From assembly GCA_007121465.1 (NCBI GenBank), contig SKKL01000281.1, positions 1 to 44,005 on the forward strand: a stretch of DNA of 44,005 bases. Reading direction: 5' to 3'. The position numbers and the translations under genes were made by a program. The DNA comes from Acidimicrobiales bacterium. GTDB taxonomy: Bacteria > Actinomycetota > Acidimicrobiia > Acidimicrobiales > SKKL01. This document shows, in pieces, positions 15,571 to 22,601 of the stretch. Every line of letters begins with the position of its first letter. Position 1 is the first letter of the stretch. The notes beneath the pieces were generated by a model. The model was not told where the DNA came from and did no database searches. It saw nothing but the letters and a program-made list of their open reading frames with translations.

Positions 15571-16286
15571 GCTTCGACCGCGGTGACGCAGTGGTCGCCG
15601 CCGAGCGCCACCGAGGTCTCGATCTCGGCGCGGCTGTGCCCGTACAGGGCGTCGAGCATGCCGGTGACCATTCCCCGATCGACCGCGCAGATGACGGGGT
15701 GTTCGATGGCGGTGTCGCCGAAGGGGCAGTGGTCCGAGACGATGCGGAGCTGGTCGCCGTGCTGTTCGGCGTGGGCGGCGAAACCGTGGGCCGAGAGAGC
15801 GTCGGCCACCGCGTGCAGCGCGGTGCGGAACGACCGTTGCCCGTCGCCGCTGTCGCCCATCGCTTCGGCCATCTGCCGGCCGTACTCGGTGCCGACCTCC
15901 TCGGCGAGCTCGGTCGCGGCGTCGGTGCCGAGACGTTCGAGCGCCTTGCCGAGGAGGCTCACGAGGATGTCGTCGTGGCGGACAGCGACGTCGAGGCTGA
16001 TCGTCGGGGTGATGGCCCGGTAGCGCTTTGACGGGCGTCCCGCTCCCTGGCGAGACCCCCGGGCGACCGCGACCTCGAGGTAGCCACCGGCCGAGAGCTT
16101 GTCGAGGTGGTGGCGGGCGACGTTGGCGTGGAGGTCGAAGCGGGTGGCGACCTCCGAGGCGGTGACGCCGTCGGGGACCTCGTGGGCGTGCAGGTAGATG
16201 GCCCGGCGGGTGGGATCACCGAAGGCCGAGGTGATGGCCGTGACCGCCGACGCGAAGTCGGTCGGGTTGAGGGGTTCGCGGTCCAC
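15567..16286 (-). CDS. SufR-like Fe-S-sensing transcriptional repressor
   Basis: A 239-residue regulator with an N-terminal winged helix (about residues 20-95), including TRRAIYLHAH and the recognition helix in LHANVARHHLDKL, followed by an Arg/Gly wing. The C-terminal half has three cysteines, Cys187, Cys200 and Cys233. The first two are spaced C-x12-C as in SufR proteins; the family's usual third Cys is not seen. Such a set would bind an Fe-S cluster and report cluster supply. The GTG at 16286 is the only start in frame. It is leaderless-looking and divergent from mrp over a CCTA-N6-TAGG palindrome. The Fe-S role is inferred. Confidence 0.8.
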   Translation of the reverse strand: MDREPLNPTDFASAVTAITSAFGDPTRRAIYLHAHEVPDGVTASEVATRFDLHANVARHHLDKLSAGGYLEVAVARGSRQGAGRPSKRYRAITPTISLDVAVRHDDILVSLLGKALERLGTDAATELAEEVGTEYGRQMAEAMGDSGDGQRSFRTALHAVADALSAHGFAAHAEQHGDQLRIVSDHCPFGDTAIEHPVICAVDRGMVTGMLDALYGHSRAEIETSVALGGDHCVTAVEA

Positions 16287-16298
16287 ATCGGTATTCTA
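16287..16298 (-). promoter_or_regulatory. Leaderless promoter of the SufR-like gene (TAGAAT-N6-GTG)
   Basis: TAGAAT, close to the consensus -10, ends 6 bases before the GTG at 16286. No ribosome site exists, so the mRNA would start at or next to the GTG. Confidence 0.55.
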
Positions 16299-16312
16299 CC
16301 TATCCGCGTAGG
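16299..16312. promoter_or_regulatory. CCTA-N6-TAGG palindrome, candidate SufR operator
   Basis: The inverted repeat CCTATCCGCGTAGG sits directly upstream of the regulator's -10 box and 24 bases before the mrp ATG. It is well placed for autorepression and control of mrp. Outer ATT/AAT bases extend the symmetry. Confidence 0.5.
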
Positions 16313-16335
16313 AGAAATCCGAGGAGCTGTTCTGC

Positions 16336-17478
16336 ATGGCCGTCACCGAAGCCGATGTCATCGAGGCGCTGCGCCCGGTCGAAGATCCCGAACTGCACCG
16401 CAGCATCGTCGATCTCGACATGGTTCGCGCCATCTCGATCGAGGGCGACACCGTCATGGTGCAGGTCGCTCTCACCGTGGCCGGTTGTCCGCTCCGCAAC
16501 GAGATCACCGACCGGGTCACCCGTGCGGTGGAGGCACTCGACGGGGTGACCCGCGGCGCGATCGACTTCACCGTGATGACCGACCAGGAGCGGGCCGAGC
16601 TGCGTCAGAAGCTCCACGGCGACCCGTCGTCCACGGCCGGCTCCCACGAGGGTCACGGCCACGCCGAGGGTCGGGCCATCCCCTTCGCCGATCCCGGGTC
16701 GCGCACCCGCTGTCTCATGATCGCCTCGGGCAAGGGCGGGGTCGGCAAGTCCTCGGTCACCACGAACCTGGCCATCGCGCTGGCGAACCGTGGCAAGTCG
16801 GTCGCCGTGGTCGACGCCGACGTGTGGGGCTTCTCCATCCCGAAGATGCTCGGCATCGACCGCCCGCCCACCGTCATCGACTCGATGCTCGTGCCTCCCG
16901 AGATGCACGGCGTCCGGTGCATCTCCATGGGGTTCTTCGCCGAGGAGAACCAGCCGGTCATCTGGCGTGGCCCCATGCTCCACAAGGCGCTCGAGCAGTT
17001 CCTCACCGATGTGTTCTGGGACGAGCCCGACTACCTGGTGGTCGACCTCCCGCCCGGCACCGGCGACATCTCCCTGTCCCTCGCCCAGTTCCTGCCGCGC
17101 GGCGAGGTCTACGTCGTCACGACTCCTCAGCCGGCGGCCCAGCGGGTGGCCCAGCGCTCGGCGTTCATGGCCCAGAAGGTCCAGCTCGAGGTCAAGGGCG
17201 TCATCGAGAACATGTCGTGGTTCACCGGCGACGACGGAAAGCGCTACGAGTTGTTCGGCGCCGGTGGCGGCAACGAGCTGGCCACCACCCTCGGGGTCCC
17301 GCTCATCGGCCAGGTGCCGCTCGTGCCCGAGCTCCGGGAGGGGAGCGACACCGGACACCCGATCGTCGCCGAGTACCCCGACAGCGAAGCTGCCCAGGTG
17401 TTCGCCACCATGGCCGAGACCATCGAGGTCGCCCTCGCCCCCACCCGCCGTCACCATCCCGAGCTCAAGATCATCTGA
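16336..17478 (+). CDS. mrp: Mrp/ApbC-type Fe-S cluster carrier ATPase with MIP18 domain
   Basis: A 380-residue cytoplasmic P-loop ATPase that carries or inserts Fe-S clusters. The N-terminal MIP18 domain (about residues 5-85) has the conserved Cys51 (VAGCPLR). A His-rich linker (SHEGHGHAEG) follows. The deviant Walker A is SGKGGVGKSS (131-140), and later motifs are VDADVWGFS and VDLPPGTGD. The CxxC that normally follows ENMS is missing; the segment reads FTGDDGKRYELFG (296-308). The ATG at 16336 is preceded by GAGGAG. It is divergent from the SufR-like gene. An Fe-S role is inferred from family and context. Confidence 0.92.
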   Translation: MAVTEADVIEALRPVEDPELHRSIVDLDMVRAISIEGDTVMVQVALTVAGCPLRNEITDRVTRAVEALDGVTRGAIDFTVMTDQERAELRQKLHGDPSSTAGSHEGHGHAEGRAIPFADPGSRTRCLMIASGKGGVGKSSVTTNLAIALANRGKSVAVVDADVWGFSIPKMLGIDRPPTVIDSMLVPPEMHGVRCISMGFFAEENQPVIWRGPMLHKALEQFLTDVFWDEPDYLVVDLPPGTGDISLSLAQFLPRGEVYVVTTPQPAAQRVAQRSAFMAQKVQLEVKGVIENMSWFTGDDGKRYELFGAGGGNELATTLGVPLIGQVPLVPELREGSDTGHPIVAEYPDSEAAQVFATMAETIEVALAPTRRHHPELKII

Positions 17479-17506
17479 GTCGGGCCCGGTTGTCGCCCGG
17501 GGGACC

Positions 17507-17516
17507 GAACCGGTTC
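17507..17516. promoter_or_regulatory. GAACCGGTTC palindrome upstream of DUF3107 promoter
   Basis: A perfect 10-base palindrome, flanked by GGGA and TCCC, lies 10 bases before a TACCAT -10 box, across the -35 region. It could be an operator or part of the mrp terminator region. Confidence 0.35.
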
Positions 17517-17526
17517 TCCCGCGGCC

Positions 17527-17532
17527 TACCAT
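17527..17532 (+). promoter_or_regulatory. Candidate -10 box for the DUF3107-arsA operon
   Basis: TACCAT lies 28 bases before the GTG at 17561, with a good ribosome site, AGGAGGA, between them. Unlike many genes here it would give a leadered mRNA. Confidence 0.4.
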
Positions 17533-17560
17533 GGCGTTCATTCGTCGACAGGAGGAATGC

Positions 17561-17791
17561 GTGGACGTTCGGATCGGGGTCTCCCAGGCCCGGGAAGTCG
17601 AAGTCGAGCTGAGTGACGACACCGACGTCGGTGAGCTTCGCAGCTACATCGAGGGAACCCTCGCCGACGAAGCGGGCGTGCTCTGGCTGACCGACCGCCG
17701 TGGCCGTCAGGTCGCGGTTCCCGTCTCCAAGCTCGCCTACGTCGAGATCGGGAGTCCGAGCGACTCCCGTCGCATCGGCTTCGGGGGCTAG
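17561..17791 (+). CDS. DUF3107 family protein
   Basis: A 76-residue protein matching the actinobacterial DUF3107 family. The sequence alternates strands and a short helix: VRIGVSQAREVEVEL, an acidic helix region (VGELRSYIEGTLADE), then VLWLTDRRGRQVAVPV and KLAYVEIG. No signal peptide or metal motif is present. The GTG at 17561 is chosen because AGGAGGA lies just upstream. The gene is the first of a run with two ArsA-like ATPases 21 bases downstream. Members are found across Actinobacteria and their function is unknown. Confidence 0.85.
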   Translation: MDVRIGVSQAREVEVELSDDTDVGELRSYIEGTLADEAGVLWLTDRRGRQVAVPVSKLAYVEIGSPSDSRRIGFGG

Positions 17792-17812
17792 GCCCCCTGC
17801 GGGTCGGCTGAC

Positions 17813-18799
17813 ATGGCCGTCGACCTGCTCGATCGCCGCCTCCTCTTCGTCACTGGCAAAGGTGGCGTGGGCAAGACCGCCATCAGTGCCGCGCTCGCCT
17901 CTCTCGCCGCGGGTCGGGGCAAGCGCACACTGGTGTGTGAGGTCGACGCCAAAGGAGATCTGGCTCGATTCTTCGAGACCGGCCCCACCACCTTCGAGCC
18001 CCGTGAGGTCCAGCCCGGCCTGTCGGTGATGACCCTCACCACCGAGGAGTCGCTCCGGGAGTACCTGCGGCTCCACGTGCGTCTCCCACTCCTGGCTCGT
18101 ATCGGGCCGCTGGCCCGCAGCTTCGACTTCGTCGCCAACGCCGCCCCCGGGGTGAGGGAGATCCTCACCGTGGGGAAGGTGACCTGGGAGGTTCGCGAGG
18201 ACCACTACGACCTCGTCGTGGTCGACGCCTCCGCGAGTGGGCACGTGGTCTCCCAGCTCGGTGCACCGGAAGCGATCGAGGAGCTGGTCAAGGTCGGGGT
18301 CGTCCGTGAGCAGACCGGATGGATGCAGGACATCCTCCACGACCCCGAACGCACAGGTGTGGTCATCGTCGCCACGCCGGAGGAGATGCCCGTCACCGAG
18401 ACGATCGAGCTCGCCGAGCGCCTCCGTTCGGAGACCTCGGTCGATCTCGCCGCCGTGGTCGCCAACCGGGTGCTGCCGGAGCTGTTCGGCCACCGCGAGC
18501 GCGAACGGTTCGAGGCGTGGCGCGAACCGGATCGGCTGGCCGAGGTGGCCGAGGCGATCGCCGGTGTCGCCACCGGCCCCGCCGGCGGCATCCGGCCCGA
18601 GGTGGTGGGTGCCGTGTTCGACGCAGCCGAGCTCGCCGTCGAGCTACGACGAGGGCGCGCCGGGCACCTCACCACGCTGCGCGAGGGTCTCGGGTCGGGC
18701 GTCCCGCTGTTGTTGGTACCCGAGCTGTTCACCCGTACCCACGGCGCCCGCGCCACCGCCCGGGTGGCCGACGCGCTCGGCGACGAGTTGGGGTTCTGA
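17813..18799 (+). CDS. ArsA/Get3-like ATPase, first of a pair
   Basis: A 328-residue member of the ArsA/Get3 family of P-loop ATPases. The deviant Walker A is TGKGGVGKT (residues 14-22) and retains the signature lysine, Lys16, that reaches across the dimer. Other nucleotide-contact regions are CEVDAKGD and VVVDASASGH, which has Ala-Ser where Get3 has Pro-Pro/Ala. No arsenite-binding Cys triad is seen. The ATG at 17813 has no strong ribosome site. The next gene is a paralogue, as in the mycobacterial BagA/BagB pair, so the two likely form a heterodimer. A client is unknown; membrane-protein targeting or stress sensing are possibilities, not arsenic efflux. Confidence 0.87.
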   Translation: MAVDLLDRRLLFVTGKGGVGKTAISAALASLAAGRGKRTLVCEVDAKGDLARFFETGPTTFEPREVQPGLSVMTLTTEESLREYLRLHVRLPLLARIGPLARSFDFVANAAPGVREILTVGKVTWEVREDHYDLVVVDASASGHVVSQLGAPEAIEELVKVGVVREQTGWMQDILHDPERTGVVIVATPEEMPVTETIELAERLRSETSVDLAAVVANRVLPELFGHRERERFEAWREPDRLAEVAEAIAGVATGPAGGIRPEVVGAVFDAAELAVELRRGRAGHLTTLREGLGSGVPLLLVPELFTRTHGARATARVADALGDELGF

Positions 18800-18801
18800 T
18801 C

Positions 18802-19992
18802 GTGGAGCCGATCGCCCACGGGAACGAGCCGATCAGCGACGGGTTGGCCGGCCTGCTCGCCTCCCGGGAGATCCTCGTGACCTGCGGCTCCGGTGGGGTC
18901 GGCAAGACCACGGTCGCCGCCGCCTCGGCCGCCATCGCCGCGGCCGAGCTCGGAGGCAGGGTCCTCGTCCTCACCATCGATCCGGCCCGGCGGCTCGCGA
19001 CCGCACTCGGCCTCGACGAGCTCGGGAACCGGGAGATCCGCATCGACGAGACGGTGTGGTCCGACGCCCGAACCCGTCCACGAGGCGAGCTGTGGGCGGC
19101 GATGCTCGACACCAAGGCGTCGTGGGACGAGTTGGTGGCCGACCACGCTCCCGACGAGGAGACACGCCAGGCGATCCTCCAGAACCCGCTCTACCAGAAC
19201 ATCACCGGACGATTCGTCCAGAGCCACGACTACATCGCCATGGAGCGGCTCTACGAGATCCACCGATCGGGGCGCTACGACCTCATCGTGGTCGACACCC
19301 CGCCGACCCGGAACGCGATCGACTTCCTCGATGCTCCCGAGCGGATGGCCGACTTCTTCTCGAGCCGCCTGCTGCGCTGGCTGATCACCCCGGCCCGCAG
19401 CCGGATGCTCACCGCTGCGTCCCGGCCCTTCTACACGATCGCCGACCGGATCCTCGGTTCGCAGTTCCTCGAGGACATCGCCGAGTTCTTCATCTTGTTC
19501 CAGTCGATGTACGACGGATTCGTCGAACGGGCCGATGCGGTGGGGCGACTCCTCGGTGATCCCCGCACCGCGTTCGTGGTCGTCACGACCCTCGAGCCGA
19601 CACCGACCCGGGAGGCGACCTACTTCGTGTCCGAGCTCGCCCGGCGAAACCTGCCACTGGGAGCGGTGGTGGCCAACAAGGTGCTGCCCGCCAGCTTGCT
19701 CGACCGCACCAACCAGGCCGTGGCTCGACATCTGGCCGAGGACGCCTCGGTCCTCGCGGCCGAGCTGACCTCCGACGAGTCCGAGGCGAGCTCGCTCGGC
19801 CGGATGTTCGGCGAGGTGGGGGAGAGCTTCGCCAACTTCTCCGCCGTTGCTCGTCGGGAGGCCGAGCTCCAAGCCGACCTGGCCCGCCGGGCCGGCGGAC
19901 TGGTCTCGCTTCCCTATCTCGAACGCGATGTCTCGGACCTCACCGGGTTGCTCGCCCTAGGCCGCGAGATCTGGGGAGGATGGTCCCCGTGA
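18802..19992 (+). CDS. ArsA/Get3-like ATPase, second of a pair
   Basis: A 396-residue ArsA/Get3-family ATPase paired with the preceding gene. Its Walker A is CGSGGVGKTT (28-37), in which the signature lysine is replaced by Ser30. Later motifs are LTIDPARRLATALG (the A-loop region) and VVDTPPTRNAIDFLD (switch II, like Get3's DTAPTGHTL). A long helical insert with aromatic residues lies near residues 190-260 and may form a hydrophobic groove. The GTG at 18802 is 2 bases after the partner's stop. The missing lysine suggests its partner supplies it in a heterodimer. Confidence 0.87.
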   Translation: MEPIAHGNEPISDGLAGLLASREILVTCGSGGVGKTTVAAASAAIAAAELGGRVLVLTIDPARRLATALGLDELGNREIRIDETVWSDARTRPRGELWAAMLDTKASWDELVADHAPDEETRQAILQNPLYQNITGRFVQSHDYIAMERLYEIHRSGRYDLIVVDTPPTRNAIDFLDAPERMADFFSSRLLRWLITPARSRMLTAASRPFYTIADRILGSQFLEDIAEFFILFQSMYDGFVERADAVGRLLGDPRTAFVVVTTLEPTPTREATYFVSELARRNLPLGAVVANKVLPASLLDRTNQAVARHLAEDASVLAAELTSDESEASSLGRMFGEVGESFANFSAVARREAELQADLARRAGGLVSLPYLERDVSDLTGLLALGREIWGGWSP

Positions 19993-20032
19993 ACTCGGGC
20001 CGAAAGGCCTAGTCGCCCCGGCCCCGGGTGGT

Positions 20033-20038
20033 TAACAT
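20033..20038 (+). promoter_or_regulatory. Candidate -10 box for zinc-ribbon gene
   Basis: TAACAT lies about 38 bases before the ATG at 20077. GGAGGA sits 4-9 bases before that ATG, giving a leadered mRNA. Confidence 0.4.
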
Positions 20039-20076
20039 GGCCTGTGAGGCCACCCGGCGGATCATTCGGAGGAAGC

Positions 20077-20328
20077 ATGGGACTGTTCAGGCGAACCAAG
20101 GATCGAACCGGTTCCGAGCCGGTGGTCGAGCTCGGTTCCGAGCCGGTCATCGACCTGACTCGGACAGACCGGAAGAAGCCCGAGTGGGGCTTCCCCACCC
20201 GTTGCCCCGAGTGCGGCGACTACGGTTACCTCGACCGCATCGACGTGGTGCGTGAGGTGATGTTCCAGCACTGCCCGACCTGCTTCGCCCGCTGGGAGAC
20301 TCCCCGCTCGGCCACTGCCGACGCCTGA
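20077..20328 (+). CDS. Small zinc-ribbon protein with octapeptide repeat
   Basis: An 83-residue protein of unknown function. Residues 11-26 hold two near-identical octapeptides, GSEPVVEL and GSEPVIDL. The C-terminal part is a zinc ribbon with CPECGDYGYLD and, 20-odd residues on, HCPTCFARWE, giving four zinc-ligand cysteines. The ATG at 20077 is chosen for its ribosome site (GGAGGA). It lies between the ArsA pair and the PdtaS-like kinase with its own promoter. Ribbon proteins of this size often bind nucleic acid or protein partners, but nothing here identifies one. Confidence 0.78.
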   Translation: MGLFRRTKDRTGSEPVVELGSEPVIDLTRTDRKKPEWGFPTRCPECGDYGYLDRIDVVREVMFQHCPTCFARWETPRSATADA

Positions 20329-20386
20329 GATCTCCCCCTGGCGCGACCGTCGACCTGACGGGAGGGGCGGGGTGGGCGGTGCCCCG

Positions 20387-20398
20387 TAGCATGGGGCG
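20387..20398 (+). promoter_or_regulatory. Candidate leaderless promoter of the PdtaS-like gene (TAGCAT-N6-ATG)
   Basis: TAGCAT ends 6 bases before the ATG at 20399. No ribosome site is visible. Confidence 0.5.
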
Positions 20399-22012
20399 AT
20401 GGCCAGCCTCTCCGAACTCGCGCGGCAGCACACCACCCTCGACCGGGCCGCCGTCGAGCATCTGCAGCGACTGATCGCCGGATGGGGTCTCCTCGCCGAC
20501 TTCTGTTTCGCCGACCTGCTTCTGTTCACGCCCGTCGAGCGTGAGGCCGACGGGACGACTCGAACGGGCGACCCCGACCATTTCGTCGTCCTCGGCCACA
20601 TCCGCCCGACGACGAGCCAGACCCTCTACCGCAACGATCTGGTCGGCGAGGTCATGACCGCCGAGGATCGTCCTCTCGTCGCCCGTGCCACCCGCCACGG
20701 ACAGATCATCGAGGACGAGATCACCGTGACGTCGATCCGCGAGCGGGTTCGGGTCCAGTGCATTCCGGTGGTGCGGGAGAGCCGGGTGATCGGGATCATG
20801 ACGCGCGACTCGGCCCCGCTGGTCGGGCGTCAACCGGGGGAGCTCGAGCGGACCTATGTCGCCATCTTCCATCGGCTGGCGTCGATGATCTCGGCGGGCG
20901 ACTATCCGTTCCCGACCGACGACGCCGACTCCGAGGAACCACCCCGCGTGGGCGACGGTGTCGTGCTGCTCGATCGCAGCGGTCGGGTGGAGTTCACCTC
21001 ACCGAACGCCATCTCGGCGCTGCACCGGATCGGCATCCACGGCAACACCGAGGGAATGCGCCTCGTCGACTACGGGTTCGACGAGCGCATCATCCGCTCG
21101 GCGTTCTCGAACAAGCTCCCGGTCACTCGGGAGGTCGAACGGGGGATCGAGACCACCGTCGTCTTCAGCTGCATCCCCCTCATCGAGGCCGGCGAGGTGA
21201 CCGGAGCAGTTCTCATCTGTCGCGACATCTCCGACCTGCGCCGCCGTGACCGTCTGCTGCTCTCGAAGGATGCCACCATCCGAGAGATCCACCATCGGGT
21301 GAAGAACAACCTCCAGACCATCGGCTCGCTCCTGCGACTCCAGGGTCGCCGCCTGGGCAGCCCCGAGGCCCGGGCGGCCATCGAGGAATCGGTGCGACGC
21401 ATCCGGTCGATCGCGCTGGTGCACGAGACGTTGTCTCGCAACGCCGAGGACGACGTGCCGTTCCTCGAGATCTTGAAGCCGATCCTGCGCATGGCCGAAG
21501 AGAGCATGGTCACTCCCGAGAACCCCATCTACTTCCGGGTGGAGGGTGATGCCGGCCGGCTTCCGGCCCAGGTGGTGACGCCCCTCGCGGTGGTCCTCAA
21601 CGAGTTGCTGCAGAACGCAGTCGATCACGCCTATCCGCCCGAGGCCGAGCTCCACGGGGGACACGTGAAGGTCACCCTGTCACGGGTCGAGGAGAACCTG
21701 GCGGTGTTGGTGGCCGACGACGGTGTGGGCTTGGCACCCGACTTCGATCTCACCGCCGGGGCCGGTCTCGGCCTCACCATCGTGCGGACCCTCGTGGAGA
21801 CCGAGCTCGGTGGGCGGTTGGCGGTTCGCACGGCCAAGCCGGGAACCGTGCGACCGGGCACGTTGGTGGAGCTGGCGATCCAACTCGACGCGCCGTGGCT
21901 GTCGGGCGACGACGAGATGCTGCGCCGCCCGACCGGCGAGATGCCCGCCGTGGTGGTCCCCGGGGGCCCACCACCGGAGGGGTCGGCCCCAGTGGAGGGT
22001 TCGGCCGGTTGA
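20399..22012 (+). CDS. pdtaS: PdtaS-like sensor histidine kinase
   Basis: A 537-residue cytoplasmic histidine kinase. Residues 1-165 form the GAF domain typical of PdtaS, about 185-285 a PAS domain (VVLLDRSGRVEF), and 290-375 a HisKA_2 domain with the phospho-acceptor in EIHHRVKNNLQT (His298-His299). The ATPase domain has LNELLQNAVDHAY and VLVADDGVGLA with the GLGLTIV lid region. No membrane helix is present. PdtaS phosphorylates the RNA-binding antiterminator PdtaR, which is not in this window. The C-terminal 40 residues are Pro/Gly-rich and probably disordered. In mycobacteria pdtaS is also next to whiB1, as here. Confidence 0.88.
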   Translation: MASLSELARQHTTLDRAAVEHLQRLIAGWGLLADFCFADLLLFTPVEREADGTTRTGDPDHFVVLGHIRPTTSQTLYRNDLVGEVMTAEDRPLVARATRHGQIIEDEITVTSIRERVRVQCIPVVRESRVIGIMTRDSAPLVGRQPGELERTYVAIFHRLASMISAGDYPFPTDDADSEEPPRVGDGVVLLDRSGRVEFTSPNAISALHRIGIHGNTEGMRLVDYGFDERIIRSAFSNKLPVTREVERGIETTVVFSCIPLIEAGEVTGAVLICRDISDLRRRDRLLLSKDATIREIHHRVKNNLQTIGSLLRLQGRRLGSPEARAAIEESVRRIRSIALVHETLSRNAEDDVPFLEILKPILRMAEESMVTPENPIYFRVEGDAGRLPAQVVTPLAVVLNELLQNAVDHAYPPEAELHGGHVKVTLSRVEENLAVLVADDGVGLAPDFDLTAGAGLGLTIVRTLVETELGGRLAVRTAKPGTVRPGTLVELAIQLDAPWLSGDDEMLRRPTGEMPAVVVPGGPPPEGSAPVEGSAG

Positions 22013-22029
22013 TCAGCGCCCGGACGCGA

Positions 22030-22057
22030 GCCGACCCCCCGCAGGCGGGGGGCCGGC
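22030..22057. terminator. Bidirectional terminator between pdtaS and whiB
   Basis: Arms GCCG-A-CCCCCC and GGGGGG-C-CGGC form a stem with a single mismatch and a six-base loop GCAGGC. It lies between two convergent genes. Confidence 0.7.
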
Positions 22058-22124
22058 ACGACGGCGGAGTGCGGGGGGAGCGCTCCGGGCCGTCGGAGTG
22101 TGACCGATGCTACAGCGAAATGTG

Positions 22125-22436
22125 CTACGACGCAGCCTGGGCTCGACGACGGGCCATCCACTGGCGTCGGAGCTTGCGGCGCTCCTCCTCGGAGGTGCCG
22201 CCCCAGACTCCTGAGTCCTGGTTGGTCGTGAGGGCGAACTCGAGGCAGGGAACCTGGGCGTCGCAGGCCTGGCACACCGCCTTTGCACTCTCGATCTGCT
22301 CGATGGCCGGTCCGGTGGTGCCGACCGGGAAGAACAGATCCGGGTCGGTGTCGCGACACGCGGCAAGCTTGCGCCAGTCGGTCTCGGTCGGTTCGGCACT
22401 GAGTGACAGTACGGACAATGGGCTCGTGATTGCCAC
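22125..22436 (-). CDS. whiB1: WhiB1-like Fe-S transcription factor
   Basis: A 103-residue WhiB protein. The four cluster-binding cysteines are Cys27, Cys55, Cys58 and Cys64 (C-x27-C-x2-C-x5-C). The GVWGG turn is at 76-80, followed by a basic DNA-binding helix (RRKLRRQWMARRR). The stretch DWRKLAACRDTDPDLFFPVG closely resembles WhiB1 of mycobacteria, whose 4Fe-4S cluster is NO-sensitive and which binds the primary sigma factor. The GTG at 22436 has the ribosome site GGAGGT 3-9 bases upstream. A CRP-like site and a hairpin lie immediately upstream. The symbol is by similarity and by the pdtaS neighbour. Confidence 0.9.
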   Translation of the reverse strand: MAITSPLSVLSLSAEPTETDWRKLAACRDTDPDLFFPVGTTGPAIEQIESAKAVCQACDAQVPCLEFALTTNQDSGVWGGTSEEERRKLRRQWMARRRAQAAS

Positions 22437-22452
22437 GACACCTCCACGCGTT

Positions 22453-22468
22453 CGTGACTTGGTTCACA
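22453..22468. promoter_or_regulatory. CRP-like site CGTGA-N6-TCACA upstream of whiB
   Basis: The 16-mer CGTGACTTGGTTCACA has nine of the ten TGTGA-N6-TCACA consensus bases. It lies 17-32 bases before the whiB start codon. Mycobacterial whiB1 is known to be cAMP-CRP controlled. Confidence 0.45.
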
Positions 22469-22470
22469 TG

Positions 22471-22498
22471 AGAGTGTCCGGGAACGCGCGGACACTCT
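22471..22498. repeat. Perfect 10-base inverted repeat in whiB leader
   Basis: AGAGTGTCCG and CGGACACTCT flank an eight-base spacer GGAACGCG. This could be an operator or a leader hairpin for whiB. On the plus strand it is followed by TTT and might also act as a weak terminator. Confidence 0.5.
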
Positions 22499-22508
22499 TT
22501 GGGGACTT

Positions 22509-22554
22509 GGCAACCGTATCGGCTCGGCAACCTGCCGACAAGGGTTCGGCAACC
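22509..22554. repeat. Three direct GGCAACC heptamers in whiB-GDPD intergenic region
   Basis: Copies begin at 22509, 22526 and 22548; the last two share CGGCAACC. The third also forms a GGTT-cggc-AACC hairpin. They lie between divergent promoters and could bind a regulator. Confidence 0.4.
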
Positions 22555-22601
22555 AAAATTTCATTCCAAACCCGCCCGGGAAGGGCAGAGAGAGGCAGAA
22601 C

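Noticed and set aside
16284-16288. ATG at 16288 as the start of the SufR-like gene
   Set aside because: It is in another frame. The GTG at 16286 is the start that gives the regulator.
17813-19992. Arsenite efflux role for the ArsA-like pair
   Set aside because: The metalloid-binding Cys set and an arsB or arsR gene are missing; the paired form matches actinobacterial BagA/BagB.
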